Notes under the pieces: generated by a model
What the model saw: the letters and a program-made list of their open reading frames with translations, nothing else
Database searches by the model: none
What the model was told of the DNA's origin: nothing
Position numbers and translations under genes: made by a program
Source of the DNA: Schizochytrium sp. TIO01
Taxonomy: Eukaryota > Sar > Bigyra > Thraustochytrida > Thraustochytriidae
Direction: 5' to 3'
Length of the DNA: 64,000 nucleotides
Assembly: GCA_004764695.1 (NCBI GenBank)
Contig: SMSO01000014.1
Location: 1,873,148 to 1,937,147, forward strand
Shown: positions 43,710 through 52,776 of the stretch, piece after piece
Layout: the number at the start of each line of letters is the position of its first letter
Position numbering within the stretch: the first letter of the stretch is position 1

Positions 43710-44504
43710 TCAGGACAAGAAGAGTCTTCGGAAGAGGTTATCATGCGTAGAATGCAAAATATCTCCCAGCACAAATGTCTGGTGTGCGTCCGATATACTG
43801 CGATCCTGATACTTTTGCACAAGGGTCTCTACCCGGGTGCTGAGGTACGCTTGCACGCGAACTGCAGCCATAGGTCCGATCAGCGCAAGACGCTTCGCCG
43901 CGGAGAGCATGTCTCTAAGAGCAATAAATAAGTACATCTTTTGTGCCTTGCGGCACTCTACGCCAAGCAGTGCCATGACCTTTCCAAAGATTGGCGCTAG
44001 TAGACCGCCAGCTTTTCCTGCTGTGACCGCATCCCGCATCGCCTCAACCTGACCATGCGCATTCGCACTCGCAGCCAATCCGGCAGCAGCTACGCGTAGA
44101 AACGCAGCGCCCTGAGCTTTGGAAGCCCTGAGAGCAATTGGATTTGATGCAAGTTGCACTTGGAGCATCTTATCAAGATAAAGCCAATCCTGAGATCCAC
44201 AATGCGCTTCATACACGAACGGCAATTCCAAAGCTGCAAGGGATGTGACCTGCGCGTCAACGAATGTAGGAAGGTCCATGGGCTCATCTCGCGTTGCTGC
44301 AATGTTTCCACGCTTGCCTGCAGCCCATGTTGCTGCTTCACAGTGGCCTCGAGCACCTCCAGGAGCTGCTCGTACGCCTTCTCCAGCTCTTCCCTGAACA
44401 TGACCAGAGGCCGCTGCCGCTTCGAGCCCGATAGAGTGAGCAAAGCCTCCCGTGGGCAGACCGCTGTCCACGATCTGCCACGCCATACACTCTGCATCAC
44501 CCAT
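43710..44504 (-). CDS. ureF: Urease accessory protein UreF
   Basis: A 264-residue protein with the UreF hallmark LPTGGFAHSIGLEAA at residues 16-30, preceded by the WQIVDS helix. An Ala/Gly/Arg-rich insert at about 30-70 replaces the usual second helix. The family pattern returns with LPTFVDAQVTSLAALELPFV (about 78-97), and the Ala-rich middle and C-terminal helices (RDMLSAAKRLALIGPMAA) are normal. UreF acts with UreD and UreG in a GTP-dependent urease activation complex in the cytosol. The odd insert is GC-rich and opens other frames too, so a splicing or frame problem there cannot be ruled out, but the frame stays open throughout. Start ATG 44504 is clear. Confidence 0.9.
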   Translation of the reverse strand: MGDAECMAWQIVDSGLPTGGFAHSIGLEAAAASGHVQGRAGEGVRAAPGGARGHCEAATWAAGKRGNIAATRDEPMDLPTFVDAQVTSLAALELPFVYEAHCGSQDWLYLDKMLQVQLASNPIALRASKAQGAAFLRVAAAGLAASANAHGQVEAMRDAVTAGKAGGLLAPIFGKVMALLGVECRKAQKMYLFIALRDMLSAAKRLALIGPMAAVRVQAYLSTRVETLVQKYQDRSISDAHQTFVLGDILHSTHDNLFRRLFLS

Positions 44505-45036
44505 GTTGGCTCTTGAAAGGTGCAGTTGCCAATGTGTTGAAGGTGCTCGCCCAATTCGTGATTTGATTTAGATGCCAATTCCCTCATCTCAAATCACCAT
44601 CATTTATAAAGTAATATGTTTTCCGCTCTTTTCATTTATCAGCGCTGTTTCTTTGCATAGAATGACTTTCAAGACTCCGAAGCAAAATATGGTTACTCTT
44701 ACTTTTTTGCAAGAATTAGTATAATTAAAACAATTTAAAAAATAAAATATCAATAGAAATGAATTATCTTATTGCGGAACATGATACTCAGGGGTCTATA
44801 AGCTCATATAAAAGCTTAAGTCAAGGCACCTATATAATAGTTCCTTTTCACGTTGTGACCGGGCTATTTGTAGGTCTGGTTTATATAGCCCAGAGCTTTT
44901 CAGGCGCAAGCAAATCAGTCAGAATCGAACAACTAACCTTCCTACCTACCTAAAATATTTTTCATTACCATCCGGATAATGCGGTGCTTATAGTGACAAG
45001 ACAAGGAGTGAGCAACCCTGCGCAACGCAATTTTAT
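44505..45036. other. AT-rich spacer
   Basis: Nothing coding. The minus strand has an AATAAA overlapping the stop of the candidate gene ending at 45037, and the AT-rich remainder probably includes the ureF promoter. Confidence 0.55.
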
Positions 45037-45300
45037 TTAATCCAAAGTCTTGGGTTTGAGAAATGTGAGCTTACATGCGCGGCACGGAAGACGAGATGGA
45101 GTAGGCAGGGTCTCGCAGTAGCAACCCACAAGAACAACACTGAGCATGGAATGGGTGGTCCTGAAGAGCACACGGTTGTTTAGCCTTATGTTGTATTGAA
45201 TGTTGTTGAAAAATGCCGAGGCCATCGCAACAAAAACGATACAACTTGCCATGAAGAAGTGTCCCTCTGTGGCTATCTGACAGGTGTTGCTTATAGACAC
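45037..45300 (-). CDS. Terminal exon of a possible small membrane protein
   Basis: The minus-strand frame from 45299 to the stop at 45037 gives about 87 residues with a hydrophobic helix (HFFMASCIVFVAMASAFF) and a Cys-rich C-terminus. The stop overlaps an AATAAA signal. An upstream exon-like segment ending at 45395 with donor GTGAGT encodes a hydrophobic stretch (ANLSLILNLVIL) and its phase fits an acceptor after CTCGAG at 45300. The acceptor is weak and no start exon was found. No family is recognised. Confidence 0.3.
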   Translation of the reverse strand: MSISNTCQIATEGHFFMASCIVFVAMASAFFNNIQYNIRLNNRVLFRTTHSMLSVVLVGCYCETLPTPSRLPCRACKLTFLKPKTLD

Positions 45301-46303
45301 TCGAGCACATAGACTAATATGTTAAAGGCCCATATTCAATTTAATAGGTTGTTATGAAGAAGCTTATTTTGCGTGAGCCATGAGGATCACTCACAGAGAA
45401 TCACTAAATTCAATATGAGTGAGAGGTTTGCACCAATGCTATGAAGAGCACAAATAGAAGTCTTTCATATCTCTATGTGGGTAAAACATCGTTCTTGGCG
45501 CGAGGCTAGAGTTTCAAATTTATAATCGAGACAATTCGCCTGCACTGTGTCGTTCCCCTCAGTCCAGCACCTTTTGGGGGCGTCCTTTACCTTCAAACTT
45601 ACTCAAAAGCATTTGTATATTTTCACAATGAATAATAGACGCTTGTAACCTCTATCTCTCGCTTTGGAACGACCAGGAAGAATAATTCGTATCTATCGAA
45701 TTTCCAAACTATGTCCCGAGTATTACTGAGTGGCGGAAATATATATAGAATAATTAGCTACTACTTTGTGCCCGTTCTGATTCTACGCATTCGTACAATT
45801 CCTGTACATGGCATGCCCACGCAGTTCCGCTTGATTTTATGTACACTTAAGCAAGTCTTTACATTAGCTCGCGACCCTTCAAATACTTATCAACTAATCC
45901 TTAGATAATCGCTTTCAGGCAAAAATAGAATATGATCACCAAAACGTAAACCATAATTTCTTCATGTCAAGCAACCGATCTACTGATTTTCAACAACCAT
46001 CCATTCGTGCGGCAGAAAAGGAGGTTCATCATACTCTAGACTTCTACCTCTCAGCAAAATGTGACCCTATATAATATCCTTTCTTTTCTTTCTTCATGTG
46101 TGCACAACTTGACCTCTTTTCTAATAACAAGCAGAGGTGAACCAGCACAACTTTTGCCAAGCAAGCACCATTCTCAGAAGACTTTTCGAGGCAGAATCAG
46201 TTCGCCTCTAGAGGGTTAAGGTGTATCGCAGTGCCAATCCGCGCACAAACCACTACAATCTCCATCCTCGGTTCGTTGGCTCAGCACTGTGACTAGAGGC
46301 GCC
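45301..46303. other. Intergenic stretch with one exon-like segment
   Basis: It holds the exon-like segment ending at 45395 (see the gene ending at 45037) and otherwise short AT-rich frames. The frame at 45711-45908 (+) has no support beyond its ATG. Confidence 0.5.
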
Positions 46304-47359
46304 ATGGACTCGGCAGATAAACCTAGTGTAGCATGGATGGTCTATGCGGTACTTGCGGTCGCAGGCACAGTCCTCTCACAGTACTGCCTTTACGCGTGGC
46401 TTGAGGAGGACAAAAAAGCCATAGCATCCGGGAGCCCATCCGATCTTTTGTCAGTCTTTACGAGATTTTTTAATGACACCGTGAGCAACTACATGGGTGT
46501 GGCCTTGTACTACAGTATCTTCACCTTTACATGCACAACTTTGTGGAGCTTTGTGACTGAGGCTAGTCGCCGCCGTGCAAATGTATCCACTCTCGTGCCA
46601 GCAGTTGTTCCTGCATTGTCTTTGGGTGTAGCTGCCTGCAGTGCAGTACCAGCATTTATGGCTTTAATTCAACGAGCAGAAGCTCGATTTGTTCCGCGTG
46701 GCATGCCGCAATATGAGCTTGGAGCCTCTCGCGCATTCAACATCCTTTTCTTTAATCTTATGTGGATTGTTGGATTTATCTTGGTCATGCCTGGCACTGC
46801 TTCAGCGTGGCCTGGAGGCCAGTTTGACTCTACTGTTTTCGCTGTTGTGGCGCTCGCTGCGATTGCTCCGCCTTTTGCGATGCCGTTTGACGGAACCCGT
46901 GGCGTTCAGAGGAGCGACGTGGAGGCCGGTACTCCAACTACTGCCACAAACGAAGACCGTCTTTCTGATCGAGAGTTTGCGCATTATCTGATTATGACAA
47001 ACTCAGGGTTGACAGCGCTCATTGGCCTCTTTGTGCATCTTTATGCTTGGGCATGCATTGTGCAATGCGGTTCACTGGCTGTATTATATGAAGAGCTCAC
47101 AGCGAATTGGGCAACGATTTTCCTTCTAGTGGACTACGTTATTCTTGTCTTGGCAGCATACTTTTGGCTGGAAGTGGAGGCTATGGGCCCGGTGCGCTCA
47201 GCGAGTTCTATCCGAAGTTCGTCTCGCGATGGCCCCCTGCAATGGCGTGATCTTTTGTCTGTGACCATTTTTGGCCCCATTTGCCATTTTTCGATTGCTT
47301 TTGCAAGTCGCGAGTATGGTTTGCTGAAGCTTGACGGTCTACAACTTAAGTCTAACTAA
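46304..47359 (+). CDS. Multi-pass membrane protein, seven to eight helices, unknown family
   Basis: A 351-residue, intronless protein. The open frame begins at a GTG at 46289; ATG 46304 (gccATGG) is the first. Hydrophobic helices lie at about 9-30, 56-78, 90-113, 138-158, 170-190, 226-250, 266-288 and perhaps 318-336. A short polar loop (about 195-222) separates two halves, and an Arg/Ser-rich loop lies near 300. There is no N-terminal cleavable signal. The last segment, WRDLLSVTIFGPICHFSIAF, looks conserved-like. No known transporter or receptor motif is visible. The gene converges with RPB7. Confidence 0.7.
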   Translation: MDSADKPSVAWMVYAVLAVAGTVLSQYCLYAWLEEDKKAIASGSPSDLLSVFTRFFNDTVSNYMGVALYYSIFTFTCTTLWSFVTEASRRRANVSTLVPAVVPALSLGVAACSAVPAFMALIQRAEARFVPRGMPQYELGASRAFNILFFNLMWIVGFILVMPGTASAWPGGQFDSTVFAVVALAAIAPPFAMPFDGTRGVQRSDVEAGTPTTATNEDRLSDREFAHYLIMTNSGLTALIGLFVHLYAWACIVQCGSLAVLYEELTANWATIFLLVDYVILVLAAYFWLEVEAMGPVRSASSIRSSSRDGPLQWRDLLSVTIFGPICHFSIAFASREYGLLKLDGLQLKSN

Positions 47360-47891
47360 CTCTGTTGAATTGTAGCAAGCATGTAAGAAACAAGTTTTTT
47401 TTGTGAAGGCCAGCAACATTTTTTTACATTTGAAACAAAACCTAACATGACGAACTATAGAACAATAATTCGTAGAACACTGCAAGGACATTCAAGAATA
47501 TTAAAAAAAAAAACTATGCATGATATATGTATGATAGTTGTATATCTGGTTGGTGTGTTTGTGTGTGAAATGATGGTCTATTCCTTAGCTTGGGCGAGAG
47601 CAGCTGGTTGAGAAAGACAAGGAAAAGGCCAAGTGGACTCCTTTTCAGTTTGCCTGCTTCCTTATGCAAAAGGGTTGGTCTTGCCATTGTGAAGTAGGTA
47701 TGGAGCGAGTGTTTTGTGTTCCAATTAACGTCTTGTGGGCCTAGGGCCCACGCCGACGGGGTGGGGTGGGGCGAGAGCGCAATGACGCCGTGCGATGGTT
47801 GAACATAATGGAGAAGAAAGAGAAGAAAATAGAACGCCAAGCATGAACGTATTCTATTGAAGAGAAATACTGAATAAAGAGACCCTTAACT
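47360..47891. other. Convergent 3' spacer before RPB7
   Basis: This holds the 3' flanks of the membrane protein gene and RPB7. A minus-strand frame at 47514-47840 begins at TTG and is not considered real. Confidence 0.6.
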
Positions 47892-48389
47892 TTACTCGTC
47901 AACGGAAACGAGACCGAGGTAATCATCCTTAATAGTTCCAACAGCAGAGACGCTGTTTTGGTCAAATTTAACGTTCATGAGCCGCAAGCGAACACCACTG
48001 CCAGCTCTAATTTCTACCTCTTTATCCTCAGATACCCAAGCACTTCGCTCGTGATCAAATCCCTCCTTCAAATCGTCCGGCATCATGTGGCGTGAGACAA
48101 AAATTTGCAAGGGACCAGCCTTGGCGAAAAAGCCATAGTTGAGTGCCGTTGTGACGACAGCATCAAGGACTTCAAGACGAAACGGGCGAAAGACAACTGC
48201 CTGGAATTTTACCTTGTATGTAACCTGTCCAGTACTATCTTCGATCTGACCCTTGCTGATATCCTCGTCGCGGATTTCGGTGACGTACACTACATAACCA
48301 ATGCGACCAAGTGCAGCACCTTCAACAGAGTTTCTCAGCCGTGTTTTAATCTTCTCGCGCAAATTGGGGCCAAGATCACTGGGGTTCAT
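47892..48389 (-). CDS. RPB7: RNA polymerase II subunit Rpb7 (N-terminus incomplete as written)
   Basis: From ATG 48389 the frame gives 165 residues. GPNL at 7-10, the VEG segment, VVFRPFRLEVLDAVVT (tip domain to OB-fold linker), GPLQIFVSRHMMP and the C-terminal DDYLGLVS are diagnostic of Rpb7, which with Rpb4 forms the stalk of RNA polymerase II. The family normally begins about 15 residues before GPNL with a short hydrophobic strand. Here the frame continues upstream in register (residues KSFEEELA before the Met) but meets TAG at 48416-48414; six codons earlier there is an ATG at 48431. A short upstream exon, a readthrough or a sequence error would restore the usual N-terminus; I cannot choose. 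The core assignment is firm. Confidence 0.9.
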   Translation of the reverse strand: MNPSDLGPNLREKIKTRLRNSVEGAALGRIGYVVYVTEIRDEDISKGQIEDSTGQVTYKVKFQAVVFRPFRLEVLDAVVTTALNYGFFAKAGPLQIFVSRHMMPDDLKEGFDHERSAWVSEDKEVEIRAGSGVRLRLMNVKFDQNSVSAVGTIKDDYLGLVSVDE

Positions 48390-49961
48390 GGCCAGCTCCT
48401 CCTCGAAGGATTTCTATCTCAACAGAATCATTTTAATGTCGTGCAAAGAAATTTACCGATAGAATGTTAGTTTTGGTGGTGTCAAGATTATTTCATGCTA
48501 TGGCTTTTTCCCTTCGCTTCCACCGACCTGCCTGTACTACACAATTCATATTCTTCAATACTACCGTGTCCACAATCACAAGAATTCGATTTCCCACGCT
48601 ACGGACCAATATTATCTTCCTGACGGCGCGGCGCAGCTCTTCACGAAGACATTTGCTTAGCCCTTCGTTCGTTCGTTCGTTCATTCATTCCAAGCCATCA
48701 GAGTGTTTTCATGAGACCTTTTCTGCACCTCGCTTTCAGAGGGCAGGCAGCTCAAGCTATACTTACGAGGAAGAACATAGTGCTAGGACGCTCCGAAGCG
48801 GCTTTTCCGCACCCTTCGCGAGAATGAGGGCTGCGTCGCAGGCGCTAGCTAAAGACGATCTGCCTACCTCAATTGATTGATCTCGTTGATTGATTTGCGG
48901 CCTAGTAGATACTAATAAGCTCTTTACTTAGCTGTTACTTACTTACTAGTCATTATTGGCGCTTCATTCAGTTATGTAGAATGACATTTTGATTTAATGA
49001 TGGGTACAAACGCGAACGAAGGTAACTCATGCCATGCAAGACAGCGGAGGATAGGAATTTGATACTTGAGCAGACCTGATGACTTGAGGGATGCGGGAAT
49101 GAGTGTCTAAGAGAGCTCTGGAAGGAGAAAATTTCTTTGATGAAATGCTACTCGTAAATTCTGATTTTGGTCTTTTCCGTGTAAATAAACTAAATCAGCA
49201 TGTAGACTTCAAGAGAGGAGGATATTTAATTACTCTATCATTGGGATTCATTTAGCAAGATTTATGCCCGAATTTTGCTCTCTATCGATGATATTTTTAA
49301 TGCATTCATAAGTTGTGGTCAAGAAAAGATCATACAGCTAAATACAACAATACAATTGTTTCAATGTTTCAAAGTAAAGCTTTACTTGATAACTAATTGT
49401 GTGGAAACTTAGCATTCAGTCTGCTGAAATGTGTGACTGTGCACTTGCTAGCGATCTCCATTACACAAAATAGCTTGTGGATTGTGTTGTGTTAAAAATC
49501 TCTTCTTCCTTTTGTATACTCTATAGATCTTAAGATCACGTCTCACTCCTTAGCTCTGAGCACTCTAACTAAGATTCATATTGCCTGCGCATAGTGTTCG
49601 ACTTGAGCTAAATTTATGAACTAACTATGATGCAGTCTGACTTCATGGCAAAATTAACTACACTACAAATACTTTGCATATTAGGTTCCTATAGGAAATT
49701 ATAGTATAGCCTAGAAAAACTCCACAACCCAAAATTGCACCTCGATAGAGTGATTAAAACCTTCAAAGTTTGAACTCCTCAATTGTTGGGAGACCACTTC
49801 GCGGCAGGGGCTCTACCAGAGAATCGTCTACGGTCTTCTGCGCTGCTTGCAGGAGCCGTTTGCTCAGTAGTTCCGCAGGGAAAGTTAAGAAATACTGTAC
49901 CTCAATATACTGTCGTTTGAATTAGTTGTCCGGTTAGACACCGTTGGGACCCGTTGCGTCA
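48390..49961. other. Divergent intergenic region
   Basis: The region between RPB7 (-) and the Sfi1-like gene (+) should contain the missing RPB7 start and both promoters. The plus frame at 48464-48880 is Ser/Phe-rich and not convincing. ATTC and GATT short repeats occur near 48670 and 48880. Confidence 0.5.
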
Positions 49962-52322
49962 ATGGAGACTCGACAGGAGCAGCGGTCGGGGGCCCTGCTT
50001 GTTTTACAACCAAAATTGGAGGGCGGAGATATGGAGAACGCCAAATGGACGAAATGCAGGACTTTACGAGCTTCAGAAGGAGCTTTGACTGGTGAAAATC
50101 AGTTTTCTCGCAGAAGTCGTCTGCAACAACGTGAAGATGGTAAATACGACAAGATCAAAGCAAATCCTACAAAAGAGTTTCTGGAGCAGCAAACCTCTGC
50201 AAAGAAACATACTCCAGCACCTTCATCACCTTCTAAGAATGTGGGCAAGGGCTTTGCAAAAGCACACGTAAAAAATGTGAAACGCCAAAGACCAAACATA
50301 GGCATTAGCTCAGGAAACGTAAGTCAGGAGGAGTCCAAGACTCACCGTGCAGAGGTTAAATCAGTGGATCAGTTGTTGGAAAGCTGGCGAGCAAGACGTG
50401 CGAGTCGAGCTACAGCTAAAGGCCAGGACCTGTCTGCCCTTGAAGAAAATTATTATCTTCAGGCCCAATCAGGAAATGCAGGTTCTCGAGGAATTAGATC
50501 CAACCTTCAACGAAGTTGTGTTCCTTTAAGTATGTACTATAATGACGCAGGCCTTCACAACGAAAGAAAAGTCAATGGCCTTCGAACTCGAATGGCATTT
50601 AAATCTCCTCTGTCTGCCTTTGCATTGGAGTCAGTCTCGACACATGATTCAAGTCCGTCGCAGCATCTTGAGAGTAAAATTAACAACTTGACCACCTCGG
50701 CTAGTGAATCATTGTATAGCAGTAGTGAAACATTCGCTGTCGTGGATGGACTACCCCGGCGATGGTCACGGGCTGCACGTTTATCGGAACTTCAACACGC
50801 TGTCGAGTTGATGGAAAATGACTTGGAAAATGTAAATATTGAGGAAGACCTTGACGAAAAGATAAGGTTTGGTATCGCGGTGGATCTTCGCTGGGCATTT
50901 GCGCGCTGGAGACATTTTCTCCGGGAAGTTCAATTTGAGGAAATTAAAGATCTTACAGCAGGGTTTCATTTTGATATCAACCTGAGTCAGCGATGCTTCA
51001 CGGCATGGAAGTTATTCGTCCTAGATCGGCAATGGCAACAGGCAGTAGACTTCGATGAGACAAGGATGTTAGCATTTAGTTGGGCACAGTGGTGTGATTA
51101 CACAATGGAGAGGCGTTCAATGCGTAAATGGCGCCAACAGGCCGGGTTCAAACGACTGAAAGCGAAACAAAGAGAGAGAATTTTGCGACAACACATTATC
51201 GCCTGGGTTAACTTCAGCAAGAAACGACAACAGACAAGAACTCGCGGCGAGCAGGTACATCGTGAGCTATGGGTTCGGAAATGGATTAAACACTGGAGGC
51301 GCATCTTAGATGTACAAAGGTGTCATAAAATGGCGCAGATATTCTTGCGTCACGGATGGAATAGACTATGTTGGCGTTGGAAAGTATGGAAGTCGTGGAA
51401 TGTTTTGGGCCCTAGTCTGGATAGTCTACGCCGTACAATGCTATATCGCAAGCTCATGTGCACCCATGCTCTCAGGTTATGGAGGGGGTTTGTACAAGGT
51501 CGCCGACTCGCCGCTTATTATGGAGATTTGCGTGGTGTTCTTCTCGAACTCCAGCACCAGCTTGTGTCTCGTCGTAAACGCCGTTGGTGGGAATTTTACC
51601 GACGTAATCGCGCACGCCGAGGTTTTCAGGGCTGGCGTGCTTGGATTTTATGGGATAAATACTTTAAGGAGATTGTTGCAGATGTGCGACAAAAGCACTT
51701 GGAGCAGCAGAAGATTACCATTTTTAAAATTTGGCAGGCAGCAACGAAGTCGCGTCGAGCGGTGCAGAGTTGGAGTAGCCTGGCTCAGGGTCTCTTGAAA
51801 AAGTCTGACGTTGAAAATCACCGTCTAAATCAAGTACGTGGCAAGTTATCTCGAGCTAAAACAGGTCGTCTGCTTATCGCATGGCGTCTTGTGGTGAAGG
51901 CGTCGAGGCACCATCGCCATTCCGTTGGAAAGCACATTTTTGAGGTTCTATTTTACGCATGTGCGCGGCGACGTCTACTACTACGTATGGCCGCTACTCA
52001 TGCTGCTCGTCGACAATTAGTGAATTGCTTCTCCCGTTGGATAGTGTATTCAGCTGATCAAATATGCTGGCGTCGAGCTGGAGCCTTACATCGATGTAAG
52101 CTTTTGGTCAACGTGTTTCGTGAATGGCGTCAATTCGTGGACGAGCGTGTGCTTGAGCGTGCTCATGATCGGAGTATGCGACGACAGCTTGAGTTGGGAT
52201 GGTTCGCACAAGTTCGTTTGGAGGCAGCCCGTACCTACCATCGTACAAAAAGTCAAACTCAAACGGAAGAGGCCCATGTCACCGCGCGAATATCCGCTAA
52301 CACATTACCAACGATATCTTGA
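49962..52322 (+). CDS. Sfi1-like centrin-binding repeat protein
   Basis: A 786-residue, very basic, intronless protein. The open frame begins at TTG 49944; ATG 49962 is the first Met. Residues 1 to about 300 are polar and probably disordered. From about 310 to 730 there is a long helix-forming region with Trp at regular spacing, for example FARWRHFLRE, CFTAWKLFV, HIIAWVNFSKK, ALRLWRGFV, GFQGWRAWIL, LLIAWRLVVK and VFREWRQFV. This resembles Sfi1 repeats, each of which binds one centrin and builds contractile filaments at spindle pole bodies and basal bodies. About a dozen repeats are visible by eye. A cell with centrins and flagellar basal bodies is suggested. The precise name is open because many Sfi1-like proteins exist in protists. 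Confidence 0.75.
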   Translation: METRQEQRSGALLVLQPKLEGGDMENAKWTKCRTLRASEGALTGENQFSRRSRLQQREDGKYDKIKANPTKEFLEQQTSAKKHTPAPSSPSKNVGKGFAKAHVKNVKRQRPNIGISSGNVSQEESKTHRAEVKSVDQLLESWRARRASRATAKGQDLSALEENYYLQAQSGNAGSRGIRSNLQRSCVPLSMYYNDAGLHNERKVNGLRTRMAFKSPLSAFALESVSTHDSSPSQHLESKINNLTTSASESLYSSSETFAVVDGLPRRWSRAARLSELQHAVELMENDLENVNIEEDLDEKIRFGIAVDLRWAFARWRHFLREVQFEEIKDLTAGFHFDINLSQRCFTAWKLFVLDRQWQQAVDFDETRMLAFSWAQWCDYTMERRSMRKWRQQAGFKRLKAKQRERILRQHIIAWVNFSKKRQQTRTRGEQVHRELWVRKWIKHWRRILDVQRCHKMAQIFLRHGWNRLCWRWKVWKSWNVLGPSLDSLRRTMLYRKLMCTHALRLWRGFVQGRRLAAYYGDLRGVLLELQHQLVSRRKRRWWEFYRRNRARRGFQGWRAWILWDKYFKEIVADVRQKHLEQQKITIFKIWQAATKSRRAVQSWSSLAQGLLKKSDVENHRLNQVRGKLSRAKTGRLLIAWRLVVKASRHHRHSVGKHIFEVLFYACARRRLLLRMAATHAARRQLVNCFSRWIVYSADQICWRRAGALHRCKLLVNVFREWRQFVDERVLERAHDRSMRRQLELGWFAQVRLEAARTYHRTKSQTQTEEAHVTARISANTLPTIS

Positions 52323-52776
52323 TCAGAATAACGTTCCCAACTATTGAAAATTATTCCTGTAAACATCTATGCATTTCCTCATTCGCTGATTTCACGAAGA
52401 TTTTTTTAAATGGGATTGTCAAAGAATAGAGACATTTCGAAACTGAGTGGTGTTGAAGTCTTAAAATGTTGAGAGCATATGAAATGAATATTCTTAACCT
52501 TTTTGTAAAATTTCTAGGCAAGAGATATTCAAGCATGCTTGTGACAATTAAGATACGAGTAACACAAGAGAGAAGCAAAGGGTGATATTTCGGTCTGCGG
52601 TGATTAGAAATATACACTTTGGATGTAAATAGAAACGACAAAAGAAAGAAATCAAACACATTGAACGACAATATTGGTCAAAGATTAATTCATATCAACA
52701 GTCAAAACAGCAGAAAGGTAGAATAGAGTAAAGTAATGTAGTAGTAGGGTAGACAGGAGGTTTGGAGGGGACTTTA
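52323..52776. other. Convergent 3' spacer
   Basis: It separates the stops of the Sfi1-like and SANT-like genes and is AT-rich; no gene supported. Confidence 0.6.

Noticed and set aside
44090-44587. Alternative minus-strand frame overlapping ureF
   Set aside because: It is a shadow frame; the UreF signature lies in the other frame.
47514-47840. 108-codon minus-strand frame near RPB7
   Set aside because: It begins at TTG, lies in the probable 3' UTR and has no conserved features.
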